Shown one piece after another: positions 34,631-45,496 of a stretch of 64,000 nucleotides of DNA; positions within the stretch are counted from its first letter, which is position 1, and each line of letters starts with the position of its first letter. The stretch is from Azorinus chamasolen (Eukaryota; Mollusca; Bivalvia; Cardiida; Solecurtidae), in assembly GCA_963576725.1 (NCBI GenBank), contig OY755238.1, positions 31,304,145 through 31,368,144 on the forward strand. The letters are read 5' to 3'. Under the pieces are notes generated by a model that was not told the DNA's origin, searched no databases, and saw only the letters and a list, made by a program, of their open reading frames with translations. Both the position numbers and the translations under genes were made by a program.

Positions 34631-36067
34631 AGTAGTAAAGTCAAGCAGGAAAAGCCACACACAAAACGCCACCGTCACCAAAACACCGACAGAAAGCAAT
34701 TTATAAAGCAATTAATACACATACACACATACAGGAGAAATTTGTGGCGTGTGACTAAATACCCCCACTGTGTAGCTAGCCCCCAGATGTCAGTTATCAA
34801 ATTGGTCCTTTGTCAAATACCCAACATAAACATAAAATGTTTATTATAGGGAAATGAAACCTGCATTGGACACTTCTTATGTATTACTTTTGCATCACAG
34901 CAGTATATATATGTTGCTGGGGTAACTTGTACTTCAAAATAATCAACTGGAAAATCAAGCACAATCAAGATCATAGTATCTCAAAGTTTTCTGCATCCAA
35001 TTAACAATTTGGCATTTTTTCTATGAATTTAGGCAAATATTGGCCATGTTCCAAAATGACAAATAGGATAATATTTAATGAAAAGATAAGTTTATGTTAT
35101 AATTAAACTATTTCCCTTATTAAAATTTATGCATGAATTAATCACTTCATGATCATAAACCCTTCACTCCATATGCCTGTTTTGTTTATTCCCATCTCGT
35201 CTATTGTATTTCATTCCCATTTCGTCTACTCTAAAATGTACCTACATGTAGTTCCCATTTCGTCTACTATTGTATTTAAGTTATATTACTCAGTTATTTT
35301 ATTCATATCATACAAGAAAAATGAAGTTTTTTATACTCTCTCGATAAAGATCTGTTAAATTTGAATCACTGAGAAGTGCCCTTCCGGAGAAGTGTGCCGC
35401 TTTTCTTACTGGGTTGAGAAATGCCCCTCCGTTGCATTTTAAGAGGCAGAGAAGTGCTCCTCCGTCATAATTGAAGGGCCGGAGAAGTGCCCCTTAATGT
35501 CATAACAAAAAGCCCACAATCCTCATTTTACATTTATATGCCGGTGGATTTGATTTATGTTTCCGTTTACTCAACTGATGTGTGTTTGAATAACACACAG
35601 CATGTTAAAATATAAATTGATTATTGCTCTTTCATATGCCATATGCAAACAGCTTTGATCTTGGTGAGACCCTGAAGCATGAGTAATCTGGATCCAAGCT
35701 TGAAATGTACTAATCCTGCAAAACAGATCATTTCGCAGATTTATTGTTTGCTTAAATGTACTGCTCAGTCGAATGGATTTTTCTCTTAATTTATCATATA
35801 CTGAAGCAGGTTCGGTTTATTCACCATGATAGGCCTTTATAATCGGAGTTGCAACTAGTGTGCATCTTGTCAAGACTCCCATTGACCAAGCGTCTCAGCG
35901 AGATCGAAACTAGTTGCAACGTTCTAAAACAACCATACACATGTGCAATGAATCGGTTCGGTTCCAATTTGGTTGTCAATTTAAGTATAGCTCGAACAAT
36001 TTGACCTGGACCCTAACCTACTTAATTAACATAAACTAGCCAAGCTTTAATTTGTGGTCGATTGAGT
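34631..36067. other. non-coding; several dispersed-repeat fragments
   Basis: 34631-34700 resembles one end of the SINE-like repeat (AGTAGTAAAGTCAAGCAG). 35180-35270 has three copies of TTCCCATTTCGTCTACT. 35370-35620 is an inverted partner of 48100-48400. 36044-36070 holds CTTTAATTTGTGGTCGATTG, also at 45150 and, diverged, at 45272. No coding frame. Confidence 0.5.
35370..35620 (-). repeat. dispersed repeat rich in GAGAAGTGCCC, copy 1
   Basis: Reverse complement of 48100-48400. The motif AAGGGCACTTCTCC recurs several times in each copy, next to GCATTTTAAGAGG/CCTTTTAAAATGC and a shared ACACAC..CATG border. Confidence 0.65.
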
Positions 36068-37540
36068 ATTTATGTCTCCCCCCATATTTATATGGGGGAG
36101 ACATATTGTTTTCGTGAGAGTTGTCTGTCTGTCTGTCTGTCCGTCTGTCTGTCCGTCCGTCTGTCCGTCTGTCCGTCACACTTTTTGTTCGGACGATAAC
36201 TTCAATATGCCTGATGCCAGTTGATTGAAACTTCATATATGGAAAGAGCATAATGAGAGGAATTGTCATGCACAAGGTCCATAACTCTGGCTTCACTAAT
36301 ATAGGAGTTATTGCCCCTTGTAAAAAAAATCACGCTTTTTTGTCCGGACGACAACTCCTATATGGCTCATGCCATTGGATTGAAACTTCTTATATGGAAA
36401 GATCATGACGAGAGGAAGTGTCATGCACAAGGTCCATAACTCTGACTTCACTAATATTGGAGTTATTGCCCTTTGTAAAAAATATCCCAATTTTTTGTCC
36501 GGACGATAACTCCTATATGGCTCATGCCATTGGATTGAAACTTCATATATGGAAAGATCGTGACGAGAGGAAGTGTCATGCACATGGTCCATAACTCTGG
36601 CTTCACTAATATTGGAGTTATTGCCCTTTGTAAAAAATATCATAATTTTTTGTCCGGACAATAACTTCAATATGCCTGATGCCAGTTGATTGAAACTTCA
36701 TATATGGAAAGAGCATAATGAGAGGAAGTGTCATGCAGAAGGTACATAACTCTGGCTTCACTAATATAGGAGTTATTGCCCTTTGTAAAAAAATCACACT
36801 TTTTTGTCCGGACGATAACTTCTATATGGCTCATGCCATTGGATTGAAACTTCATATATGGAAAGATCATAACGAGAGGAAGTGTCATACACAAGGTCCA
36901 TAACTCTGGCTTCACTAATATTGGAGTTATTGCCCTTTGTAAAATAATCACAATTTTTTTCCGGATAAAATACTCCTGTGACACATGCCATTGGAGTGAA
37001 ACTTCATACATGGAACGATCATGATAAGAGAAAGTGTCATGCATAAGACCCTTAACTCGAGCTTCAATAAATTTAGAGTTATTGCCCCTTGTACATTTGT
37101 TTAATTCTTTCTTGTCCGGACGATAATTTCTACATGGCTCTTGCCATCGTATTGAAACTTCATACATGGAGAGAGCATGATGACAGAAAGTGTCATGAAC
37201 AAGGGCCATAATTCTGGCTTCAATACTTTTGGAGTTATTGCCCTTTGTTACATTTTTTGGCCGATCAATAACTCCTGTTCGACTGATGCTATTGGAATGA
37301 CATTTTATTTTTGGAAAGAGCATGATGAAAGTAAGTATCATGCACAAGGGCCATAAATCTGGTATCAGTATTTTTGGAGTTATTAGCTGTTATCATTTTC
37401 TTCTTGAAAAATGTAGTGTGGAAAACGCATAATGAGGGGAAGTATCATTCATCAAGACCATAACATTTTTAGTGATTTCCCTTTACATATTGTTTTTATT
37501 CGAGGGGAGACATCCGTTTTTGTGACAAAAACCTATAGTT
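36068..37540 (+). mobile_element. HINE-like element, TGTCTCCCCC family, complete
   Basis: The head TATGTCTCCCCCCATA / GGGGGAGACATATTG with GTCTGTCTGTCCG runs from 36068. About nine monomers of 156 bp (GTCCGGACGATAACTCC, ATTGAAACTTCATATATGG) follow. The tail GGGGAGACATCC, hairpin GTTTTTGTGACAAAAAC and CTATAGTT ends at 37540. Long minus-strand frames across it (up to 226 codons) follow the repeat period and are not genes. It sits inside the CTTTAATTTGTGGTCGATTG repeat. Confidence 0.8.
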
Positions 37541-39270
37541 GTTTGAGGTATCGCTTACGCCTGCATATTGTTAGCCTGATTCTTTAATGCAGAACTGCAG
37601 CAGCATAATTAAATATGCATGTAATTGCTTAATTGGGTACTCTTGCTTGGTACTTGAATAATAAGCATATAGTGATCAAGTTTGATAGAAATCTGACCAA
37701 TCTTTCAGAATATATGTCACAGAAACAATCAGCCAATCAGATTGTATCATCATCAATAAATATGTGCAGAAATTGCCAAACACAGTAACCATGCGGGGTT
37801 CTTGGATATCAAGTACACCAAGCAAGTTTGGTGAAATTTGGACCATATCATATTGCACGGAAACAAATCGTCTAATCAGATTGCAGCAGCATAAGTGAAT
37901 ATCAAGTACACTGAGCAAATTGATGGACCATTCCTTGAGGAGATATTGTACGGAAACCAAAAACAGACACAGATGTAACTGTATTTAAGGTGCCACAGTA
38001 TGTTAGAAACACAATAAAAATCATTTTTATGGCGTTCGCAACGCCATATACTAGTCGGTCTCTTTACGGCAACGAGTTCACTTGTCTAGTGAACATGCGC
38101 AAGACAAAATAGTTTTCTTCAAGTCTGTAAAATGTTCATGTATTTGTTTACTCTTCATGTATTTAATAATAATTCGCTGTGTGAGATAATTACTACTAAT
38201 CTACACAAAGATAAACTTTTTAAAAGTCTTGAATTTTAATAAACTCCAAGTATGTCGATGCTCCAGAGTGGGCCCTGTACTTTAATCGGAAGAAGAATAA
38301 GAAGACGCGAACGAATATTTTTACCGTAGTTTTCGCAACACCTTGGCGTTCTAAAGCAGAAGGAACATAGCCGAGGTTTCCGATTGCATTTTTATACACA
38401 TTCGTAACTGATTAGCATATAGACCTACATCTTCAGCCAATCAAACTGTCTTTTACATCGTTTTCGGTCATTTCCGTTTGACCCGTACTCAAAAAATAAA
38501 TCAACCAATGAAATTCGGAATTCCCATATACACATTTATCACGTATCGAACAGCGTGTTTTGACTATGGCATCCAACCTCAACACAAGTCTAAATCTTAC
38601 AAGAAGTAAAACCGTAAAAACACGGGGTTCTATCGGCTTATCAAAGTAAGTATTATCCATAGAAGGTTTTCAACACATATTCAATCAAATTATATTCCAG
38701 TGTCAATAACAACTGTGAAAATAAGAGTCTCTTCTATGTATCGTGTAACCGCCGAGTCGCCGACAAGTTGTCGTTTGCTCAAGACGTTTGTGTCGTGTAA
38801 AAGCGAAAGTATGTAGCAATTTGTTGAAATGTCTTTCCCAGCTTACAACTCTACTTCTGACTGTAGTTCTGAATTTGAGTTTCATCAGGTTCCAAACAAC
38901 TACCGTAATTGTATGTACATGTATGGATCTACTTAGTAATATTAAAAATAAAAACAGTCTACCTTCAAATTTGTAAGCAGACTACATTTATTCAAAATAA
39001 ACGAGTGCTAAACATGGAAAAATAAATGTTATGTGTAAGAATTAGTTGAACAAAAAATGTAGGATTATAGGTTGTTTTTTATCATTTTGATGTTGTGCTT
39101 CAGTTTTTTGCATCAGCTTTGGACATGAAAGCATTAATTGACCCCTTACTTCATGAATATTCATATAAGAAATAATGACATCATGAATATAATTAAGATA
39201 TTCCTTTGCCATAGAAACTATATATAAACAGCAGATCATGAGATGGCTCCTTTTGTTTCAGTCTGTCATA
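37541..39270. other. mostly unique sequence with candidate exons
   Basis: Contains the hairpin ATGGCGTTCGCAACGCCAT (38029-38047) and the exon-like stretches listed separately. The rest is unassigned. Confidence 0.45.
38566..38811 (+). CDS. candidate small two-exon reading frame, unassigned
   Basis: An ATG at 38566 opens 26 codons (MASNLNTSLNLTRSKTVKT...) to a GTAAGT donor at 38646. An acceptor TATATTCCAG ends near 38700, and the phase-matched frame continues (NNNCENKSLFYVSCNRR) to a TAA at about 38805, giving about 60 residues. A competing third segment (TTTCCCAG, then SDCSSEFEFHQVPNNY, then GTATGT near 38910) uses a different frame of the middle segment, so the model is unsettled. No family recognised. 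Confidence 0.25.
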
Positions 39271-39562
39271 TTTTTATGCCCCCAATCAAGGGGGGGGGGC
39301 TGACTTTGTTGGTTTGTTGGCTTGGCTCAAACTTTAATGTTGGCAATAACTTTGTAGCCATTGCACATACATACTTCAAACCTGGCATGTCTATGCAACT
39401 TACAGAGGCGAACATTTTTATTTATTTTTTTTTATTTTTTTTTTTTGGGGGGGGGGGGGGGACTTATTAAAATCAAGGTTATATTACAGTTAAATGTCAC
39501 ATTACGGGTCAAATTTATATTCGTCACAATCAGGGGCATAGTGTTTCACAAAATGTGTTGTT
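39271..39562 (+). mobile_element. degenerate short ATGCCCCC-family element
   Basis: The head TTTTTATGCCCCCAATCAAG / GGGGGGGGGC and the tail GGGGCATA with GTGTTTCACAAAATG TGTTGTT enclose less than two monomers and a T/G homopolymer pair at 39419-39461. Confidence 0.65.
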
Positions 39563-40008
39563 ATTAATACTGTTATCAATTCCAAGACGTTATTGTTATT
39601 AACGTGTACATCAACTTCCCCCCCTTACACAAAACATCCATATCAAACCCGAACGCCATTATGGCCATTCAGGCCTTTGATTCATGAATAGAGATGAGTA
39701 TATATAGACTCTTTTATCCTTTGCATGAACGAAATACCATAAAATATACCACAAAAGTCATATAAACCCCTTTTACTTGATTACCATCGAGCTTTTCTCT
39801 GACTTAGCCAGTCAGCCATTTACGAGGAAGGCTTATCAGGGGTACCTAGGGGGAATTGATCATTAGGGCACATACGTAATAAAGCAATAGGCAGCTTTTT
39901 ATCCACATTTCCCTCTAGGTAGCTTCAAACTAGGTAGGCCACATGACTAGATAAGCTTTCTGATGGGTGATTTATGGGAAACAGGCAATTAAATCAGCTT
40001 TTTATGCC
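39563..40008. other. no recognised feature
   Basis: Unassigned AT-rich sequence between two ATGCCCCC-family elements. Confidence 0.4.
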
Positions 40009-41282
40009 CCCAAAGGCGGGCATATAGTGATCGCATTGTCCGTCTGTCCGTCCGTCTGTCCTTCCGTCCGTCCCAAATTCGTGTCCGGTCTGTAACTTCT
40101 TCATCTATCAATGTATTTCAATATAACTTGGCACAAATGTTCACCAGACAGAGACGATGTGTCGCGTGCAACTCCCTGGTCCATGGGTCAAAGGTCAAGG
40201 TCACAGGGTAAAATAACTTTGTAACAAATTTCGTGTCCGGCCTGTAACTTCTTTATCTATCAATGGATTTCAATATAACTTGCCACAAATGTTCACCACA
40301 CAAGGATGATGTGTCGCATTCAACTCCCTGGTCCGTGGGTCAAAGGTCAAGGTCACAGTGTACAATTACTTTGTCACAAAGTTCGTGTCCGGTCTGTAAC
40401 TTCTTCATCTATCAATGTATTTCAATATAACTTGGCACAAATGTTCACCACACAAAGACAATGTGTCGCGTTCAATTCCCAGGTCCATGGGTCAAAGGTC
40501 AAGGTCACAGGGTAAAATAACTTTGTAACAAATTTCGTGTCCGGCCTGTAACTTCTTTATCTATCAATGGATTTCAATATAACTTGCCACAAATGTTCAC
40601 CACACAAGGATGATGTGTCGCATTTAACTCCCTGGTCCATGGCTCAAAGGTCAAGGTCACAGGATACAATTACTTTGTCACAAAGTTCATGTCCGGTCTG
40701 TAACTTCTTTATCTATCAATGGATTTCAATATAACTTGACACAAATGTTCACCACACAAAGACAATGTGTCTCGTTCAACTCCCAGGTCCATGGGTCAAA
40801 GGTCAAGGTCACGGGGTACAATTAATTTGTAACAAATTTCGTGTCCGGCCTGTAACTTCTTTATCTGTCAATGGATTTCAATATAACTTGCCACAAATGT
40901 TCACCAGACAAAGACGATGTGTCGCGTTCAACTCCCAGGTCCATGGGTCAAAGGTCAAGGTCACAGAGTACAATTACTTTGTCACAAATTTCTTGTCCGG
41001 TATGTAACTTCTTTATCTATCAATGGATTTCAATATGACTTGGCACATGTGTTCACCAGACAAAGACGATGTGTCGCGTTCAGGTCCCTGGTCCATATGT
41101 CAAAGGTCAAGGTCACAGGATACAATTACTTGTTTATCTTAGAATGGATTTCAAAGGAACCTGACACAAATGTTCACCACACAAAGACGATGTGTCAACT
41201 CCCTGGTCCATGGGTCAAAGGTCAAGATCACGGGGTACAATTTTTGGGGGCATTTGTCACTTGACTGTGACATCTCTTGTTT
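40009..41282 (+). mobile_element. HINE-like element, ATGCCCCC family, complete
   Basis: The head TTTATGCCCCCAAAGG / CGGGCATATAGTG with GTCCGTCTGTCCGTCC is followed by seven to eight monomers of 150 bp (CACAAATGTTCACCACACAA) with GGTCAAAGGTCAAGGTCA. The tail GGGGGCATTTG, hairpin GTCACTTGACTGTGAC and ATCTCTTGTTT ends at 41282. Confidence 0.82.
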
Positions 41283-41944
41283 AATTGATCGGATTGAAGG
41301 AAGGGGGGGGGAGCTTAGTGGAAAATATCACACATATAAGCTCTCCATTGGATATAAATTTGATTGAAAGCTATAGATAATTATAAGATTATGCAACACA
41401 ATGGGGGTCTTTCTATTCCTTTTCATGTTTTTGACAGATGCAAATTTAAAGGAGTCGGCTTTTTCAAACAATCATAACTTCTGTAATTTGTGTCCGAATT
41501 ATACACGGTTTGTGGCATATCAAAGAGCATTGTCTTAGCCAGGGATCCGTGTCACAGTGTTTTGATATCTTTCTTCGATCGTCTTAAATCAAATGAAACA
41601 TAGCGGGAGGCTGAATTTTAGGAGTCTTAAAACTAAAATATTGCATAAATCCCAAACCGAGAGTTTTAGCAAACACCTGTGTCACAGTTCCCTGGACATG
41701 CTAATGATTTACATATTGGCCAATTACAATAAGTTTAGTCCAAAAGATAACATTGTAATCGCAGTTTGAAAAAAATCAAACTGGCACATTTAAATAGATT
41801 TCAAATGTCGGTTTTGAAAGGATTGTCGATGTTTCTGATAAATTATCAAATAAATTAATATGACTAACCCACTAGGCTCAGAAGAAATGGCTCTAGGTAG
41901 TTTCAAATATGATTTTTCAATATCTGGGGCTAAACTATCTCGCC
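41283..41944. other. no recognised feature
   Basis: A G-run at 41300 and otherwise unassigned sequence with no coding frame. Confidence 0.4.
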
Positions 41945-42713
41945 ACCTTAAACTTCACACATATGTTTATTGCATCAAAATATGAAGCTGAGTTGATTCT
42001 TAAAAAATAATGCAAATATATGCATATAGTTTGTCCGCTGTTTTCTGGGAAAACTGTTTGACAGATATTAATGAAACTTCACACAAATGTTAAATGCATC
42101 ATGATCTGAAGCTGAGTTGATTCTAAGGTTCATTTGATTGGTTGTTTTAGAGTTATGGCCCTTGCACTTAAAAATAATAATGCAAATCTGTGCAAATATG
42201 AGGATGGCCATAACTTTTTAATTTCAAAGGATATTTACTTCAATTTTTTTATATGGTTAAACCTTAATATGAATTTTCACATATATTGCGGGGTTTTTGA
42301 TATGTCATTTTATTCTAAAGTTATAGTCCTTGAACTTTGTGTGTTTGTTGCTTTGTTTGTCTTGTCAACTTTTAGTTTGTCTGTTGTTTTCTGGGAAAAC
42401 TATTAAAATGATATAAATGAAACTTAATACAAATGTTTTAAGCAACAAAATCTGAAGCTGAGTTTATTTTGAGGTTCATTCAGTTTGTTTTTACAGAGGT
42501 ATGGTCGTTGCACTTTACAAAAATCTGCAAATATGAGGATTAGCTTTAACTTTTTTTTTAAAAAAAGATATTCAATTTTTTTAAAAATAGTATCACCTTA
42601 ACATGGAAATCAAGATCTTAAGCACAGATTTGAAAATGTCAACACTTATAAGGCATATTGAGTCAGAAAGTTTGCAAGTGGGCGTATTATGTACCGTATG
42701 CGGTACTCTTGTT
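41945..42713 (+). mobile_element. CCCACC-family element, head missing
   Basis: Monomers like those of 23072-25085 (ATGCATCATGATCTGAAGCT), ending GTGGGCGTATTATG, ACCGTATGCGGT, ACTCTTGTT at 42713. The stretch TTCAATTTTTTTAAAAATAG at about 42573 is the empty form of the site occupied at 25106. Confidence 0.75.
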
Positions 42714-42850
42714 TAAGCAAGCCACCACAGTCCACAAAGATGGGTGCTTATGGCCGACCAGTGACTTGAACCCATTATTACATGGTCATTATGCTTGGTA
42801 TTTTCCGATCAGAAAGTCCAGATTTGTAAACATTTTAATAAATATCTTAC

Positions 42851-44469
42851 CGAAATCCCCCGATCCCGTAGGTGGTATCGAAGTATTCGATGATTCCTGT
42901 TAGAGCTGCAGGGGCAGTTTCCAATAGTGTCGCCATGCCACCCAGTACCTTCTCTGTGGACAGGAAAGCCAATCCGTCCACTTTGCCACAGAACTTGCGG
43001 ATCTCCTCGTCTTCTCTGTACAGCATCTGGAGACCTTTACTCTGTACGTGGCGCCAAGTACTTTGGGTGAGGTGGTAGAAGCAGCTCTGAAACAAATAAT
43101 CCAGAAAACATGTACGATGTATAATAATGTATATGAATATATATGGTATATTTGCATTTTCACTGCTGGACTGTTGAAAATATATAACAGGTCAATTGAT
43201 CATAAGGGTCATCAATGTTTCTTATTCCTTCCCTACACATTTCGACAAAATTACTCAGAATACAAAGTATACCACCCTGCAGTAAGTCACACCTTTGTTT
43301 AAAGGTCACTCGTTTTTGAATGGAAAAGTAGTAAAGTCAAGCAGACAAAGCCACATACAAGACGCAACCACTACCAAAACACCGATAGATACCATGACAC
43401 ACACACACCAACACACAACCATACACCCAAACGCACTCTCACACATGGGATGAATACAGAAAACACCAACAAACACACAAGAACTAGAGACAAACACTCC
43501 ACACATGAACAAAACCACAAGCACAAAGAAGCAAGGCAAACAAAAGGAAGGGTGACAAAGAGAGTACTACCTTGGCACGGTCAGTAGCAAAAACACCACT
43601 GGGGGTTTAAACCGGTTTACGGACGTCCTAACCAAATACTTTTTTCAAAGTCACCCTAGCTTTACAAATAGTGTAAATAAAGGTATCCCCGCCGGACTTA
43701 CCCACAACATAGAAGAGGGTGAACACATGACAAGAAGCCTAATGGGCCCTGAAGACAGATGACAGCTTTCTGTATTTATTGCATTAAGCTGCCACCTGTC
43801 TTGAATTGCCGCTGTATTTTTTAATGTAGTTTTAGGAAATAATACATACCTGGATTTGAATATCGCTTGCCATAACTGGGCGCAAGGCGTTGTGGATGGC
43901 CACGTCATAGTCGCAGACGCCCTTCGATGGTGTTGAACGTATGTCTCTTGCCAGGCAAGCATCTAGTATGGCCGTCAAACAACCCTCGTATGCGGCTTGC
44001 TCCTTGGACGGTAGCAAGGCATAGGCTGCTATCCCGGACGTCTCACCAAGAGGCACACGAACAGTGAATACTTGCTCGAACGCATGTGGAGCTGGAACTC
44101 GTTTTCGCTGGATTTAACATCACGACGTACGGCTATTACAATGTTGAGGAAACGGGTCTCAGATATCCAAAATTATATATTATATTAATTGTATATTCTA
44201 TCCATTGTCATTGTTATTGAATTAAAACATAAATCATAAAATCCCAATGGCACCGATTTACTTATCAGACTTGTTATGAATTAACAATGTGTTTACCGGT
44301 AGAGTGGGTGCCATCCGTGAACCACGTCTTGACTGACTCAAAAAGAACTAAACCGTCTTCCGTGGCAAACACCAGGATCCTGTAACATGGTGCCTCATTG
44401 TCGTAAATGAGGTTGGTGTGGAAGGCTTCCGGGAACGGAACAGGGAACTCGGCGAGTCTGTCCGGGTTG
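42851..44469 (-). CDS. MULE-type transposase, three internal exons
   Basis: Minus-strand exons are 44469-44297, 44091-43850 and 43086-42851. Introns of 205 and 763 bp have GT/AG borders (donors GTAAAC and GTATGT) and phases that agree at both joins. Exon 1 holds RILVFATEDGLVLFES and TWFTDGTHS, whose Asp is the first catalytic residue of the MULE DDE domain. Exon 2 holds YALLPSKEQAAYEG and VCDYDVAIHNALRP, carrying the second Asp. Exon 3 starts SCFYHLTQSTWRHVQSKGLQ and ends YFDTTYGIGGF before a GTAAGA donor. About 217 residues without a stop. The third acidic residue and any FLYWCH finger lie in exons not recognised here. It could be a live MULE or a domesticated copy. Confidence 0.85.
43320..43610 (-). 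repeat. SINE-like dispersed repeat, copy c, in a MULE intron
   Basis: On the + strand it begins AAAGTAGTAAAGTCAAGCAG and ends near TTGGCACGGTCAGTAGC and GGGGGTTTAAACCGG. Reverse orientation relative to copies a and b. It lies wholly inside the 763 bp intron. Confidence 0.6.
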
Positions 44470-44805
44470 CTTAAGCAAGGATATAGATACCATAAACTAC
44501 CATAATCTTTTACTTATTAGCAAGTACAAATGTAATCTCAAGTCGCTCCTGCGTCACTGTATTTCTCATCCTGAATTTTATGGTGATGTGATTTACAAAC
44601 TTCGTAAGATTATTCGACATACCCATTTTCTCACTTTGTGGATACAGTTTGTTTCACTTAAATTTTTTCGTTTTACATGCACTTTACCACTGTATTTGCC
44701 ATCGCGGTTGTTGTAGCTTAGTCGGAGAGGGGAAACATTTATTTACACTGTTTGTCTTTTAGGGTGGGGATGGAATAAGTATGAGGTTTGGCGCCCCAAA
44801 ACAGG

Positions 44806-45005
44806 TTTAATCCCCCAGTGACTTTTGTCACTGACCGTTCCAAGGCGGTACTTCCATCTTCCCCTATTGATTGTTATGTCTGTGCATCTCTTTGTGTCTT
44901 TTATATACATGTGCATTTGCTGGTTGTAGTTGTGGTGCTGTTTGGGCGGTTGTGTGTTTTGTATGCGGTGTTTCCTGCATGACTCATGCATGTACGTTTC
45001 GTAGC
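44806..45005 (+). repeat. SINE-like dispersed repeat, copy b
   Basis: GTGACTTTTGTCACTGACCG and CCAAGGCGGTACTTCC to TTTCCTGCATGACTCATG. Close relative of 32466-32665. Confidence 0.65.
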
Positions 45006-45496
45006 ACCTCTCTGACTCTTGACAAATTCAATTTCTGGTAAAGTTCGACATGCATTGCATGTATTTTATACATTTGGTGTAAACAGTTTGCATTTTGAGT
45101 AGTGCCTGTCAAAATGCATTTCACATAATTAGCGTGCCGAGCTTTAATTTGTGGTCGATTGAGTGTTTATTACAAATAAAGGAAACAGCAGTTTTCAGTT
45201 TGCATTAATCTGTTTATTGATCCGGCTTTAATTGCTGAGTATTTGTTACTTTTAAAGAAAGGCGCCATTGGGCTTTAATTGGTCGTCGATTGAGTAATCG
45301 TTACATATAAAGTAAGTCGCCGTTTTCAGTTTGCATTAAAAGAAAGCCGCCGTTTATCATTTTGTATGTTTCATGCACGCCAGGTATAGATTTACGTTTC
45401 TTTTATACTTTCAGTAAAATGACAATTGCAATGCATGTAGATTGAATAATAACTAATAACTAAATTATCAAATAACATATAGAGCTACCAATTCAT
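45006..45496. repeat. non-coding with GTGGTCGATTGAGT direct repeats
   Basis: GCTTTAATTTGTGGTCGATT at 45150 recurs with changes at 45272, and CAGTTTTCAGTTTGCATTAA and similar at 45190 and 45320. Same motif as at 36044. Unclassified. Confidence 0.5.

Noticed and set aside
36667..37347. 226-codon open frame on the minus strand
   Set aside because: It lies wholly in a 156 bp tandem array. 156 is divisible by three, so an accidental open monomer stays open through the array, and the translation is itself a repeat without known domain.
39419..39461. Long T-run followed by G-run
   Set aside because: Homopolymer pair in a degenerate element. Could be a real repeat or a sequencing artefact, no function inferred.
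42712..42780. tRNA-like sequence (GGGTTCAAGTC on the minus strand)
   Set aside because: Only the T-loop resembles a tRNA. No acceptor stem or A box could be paired.
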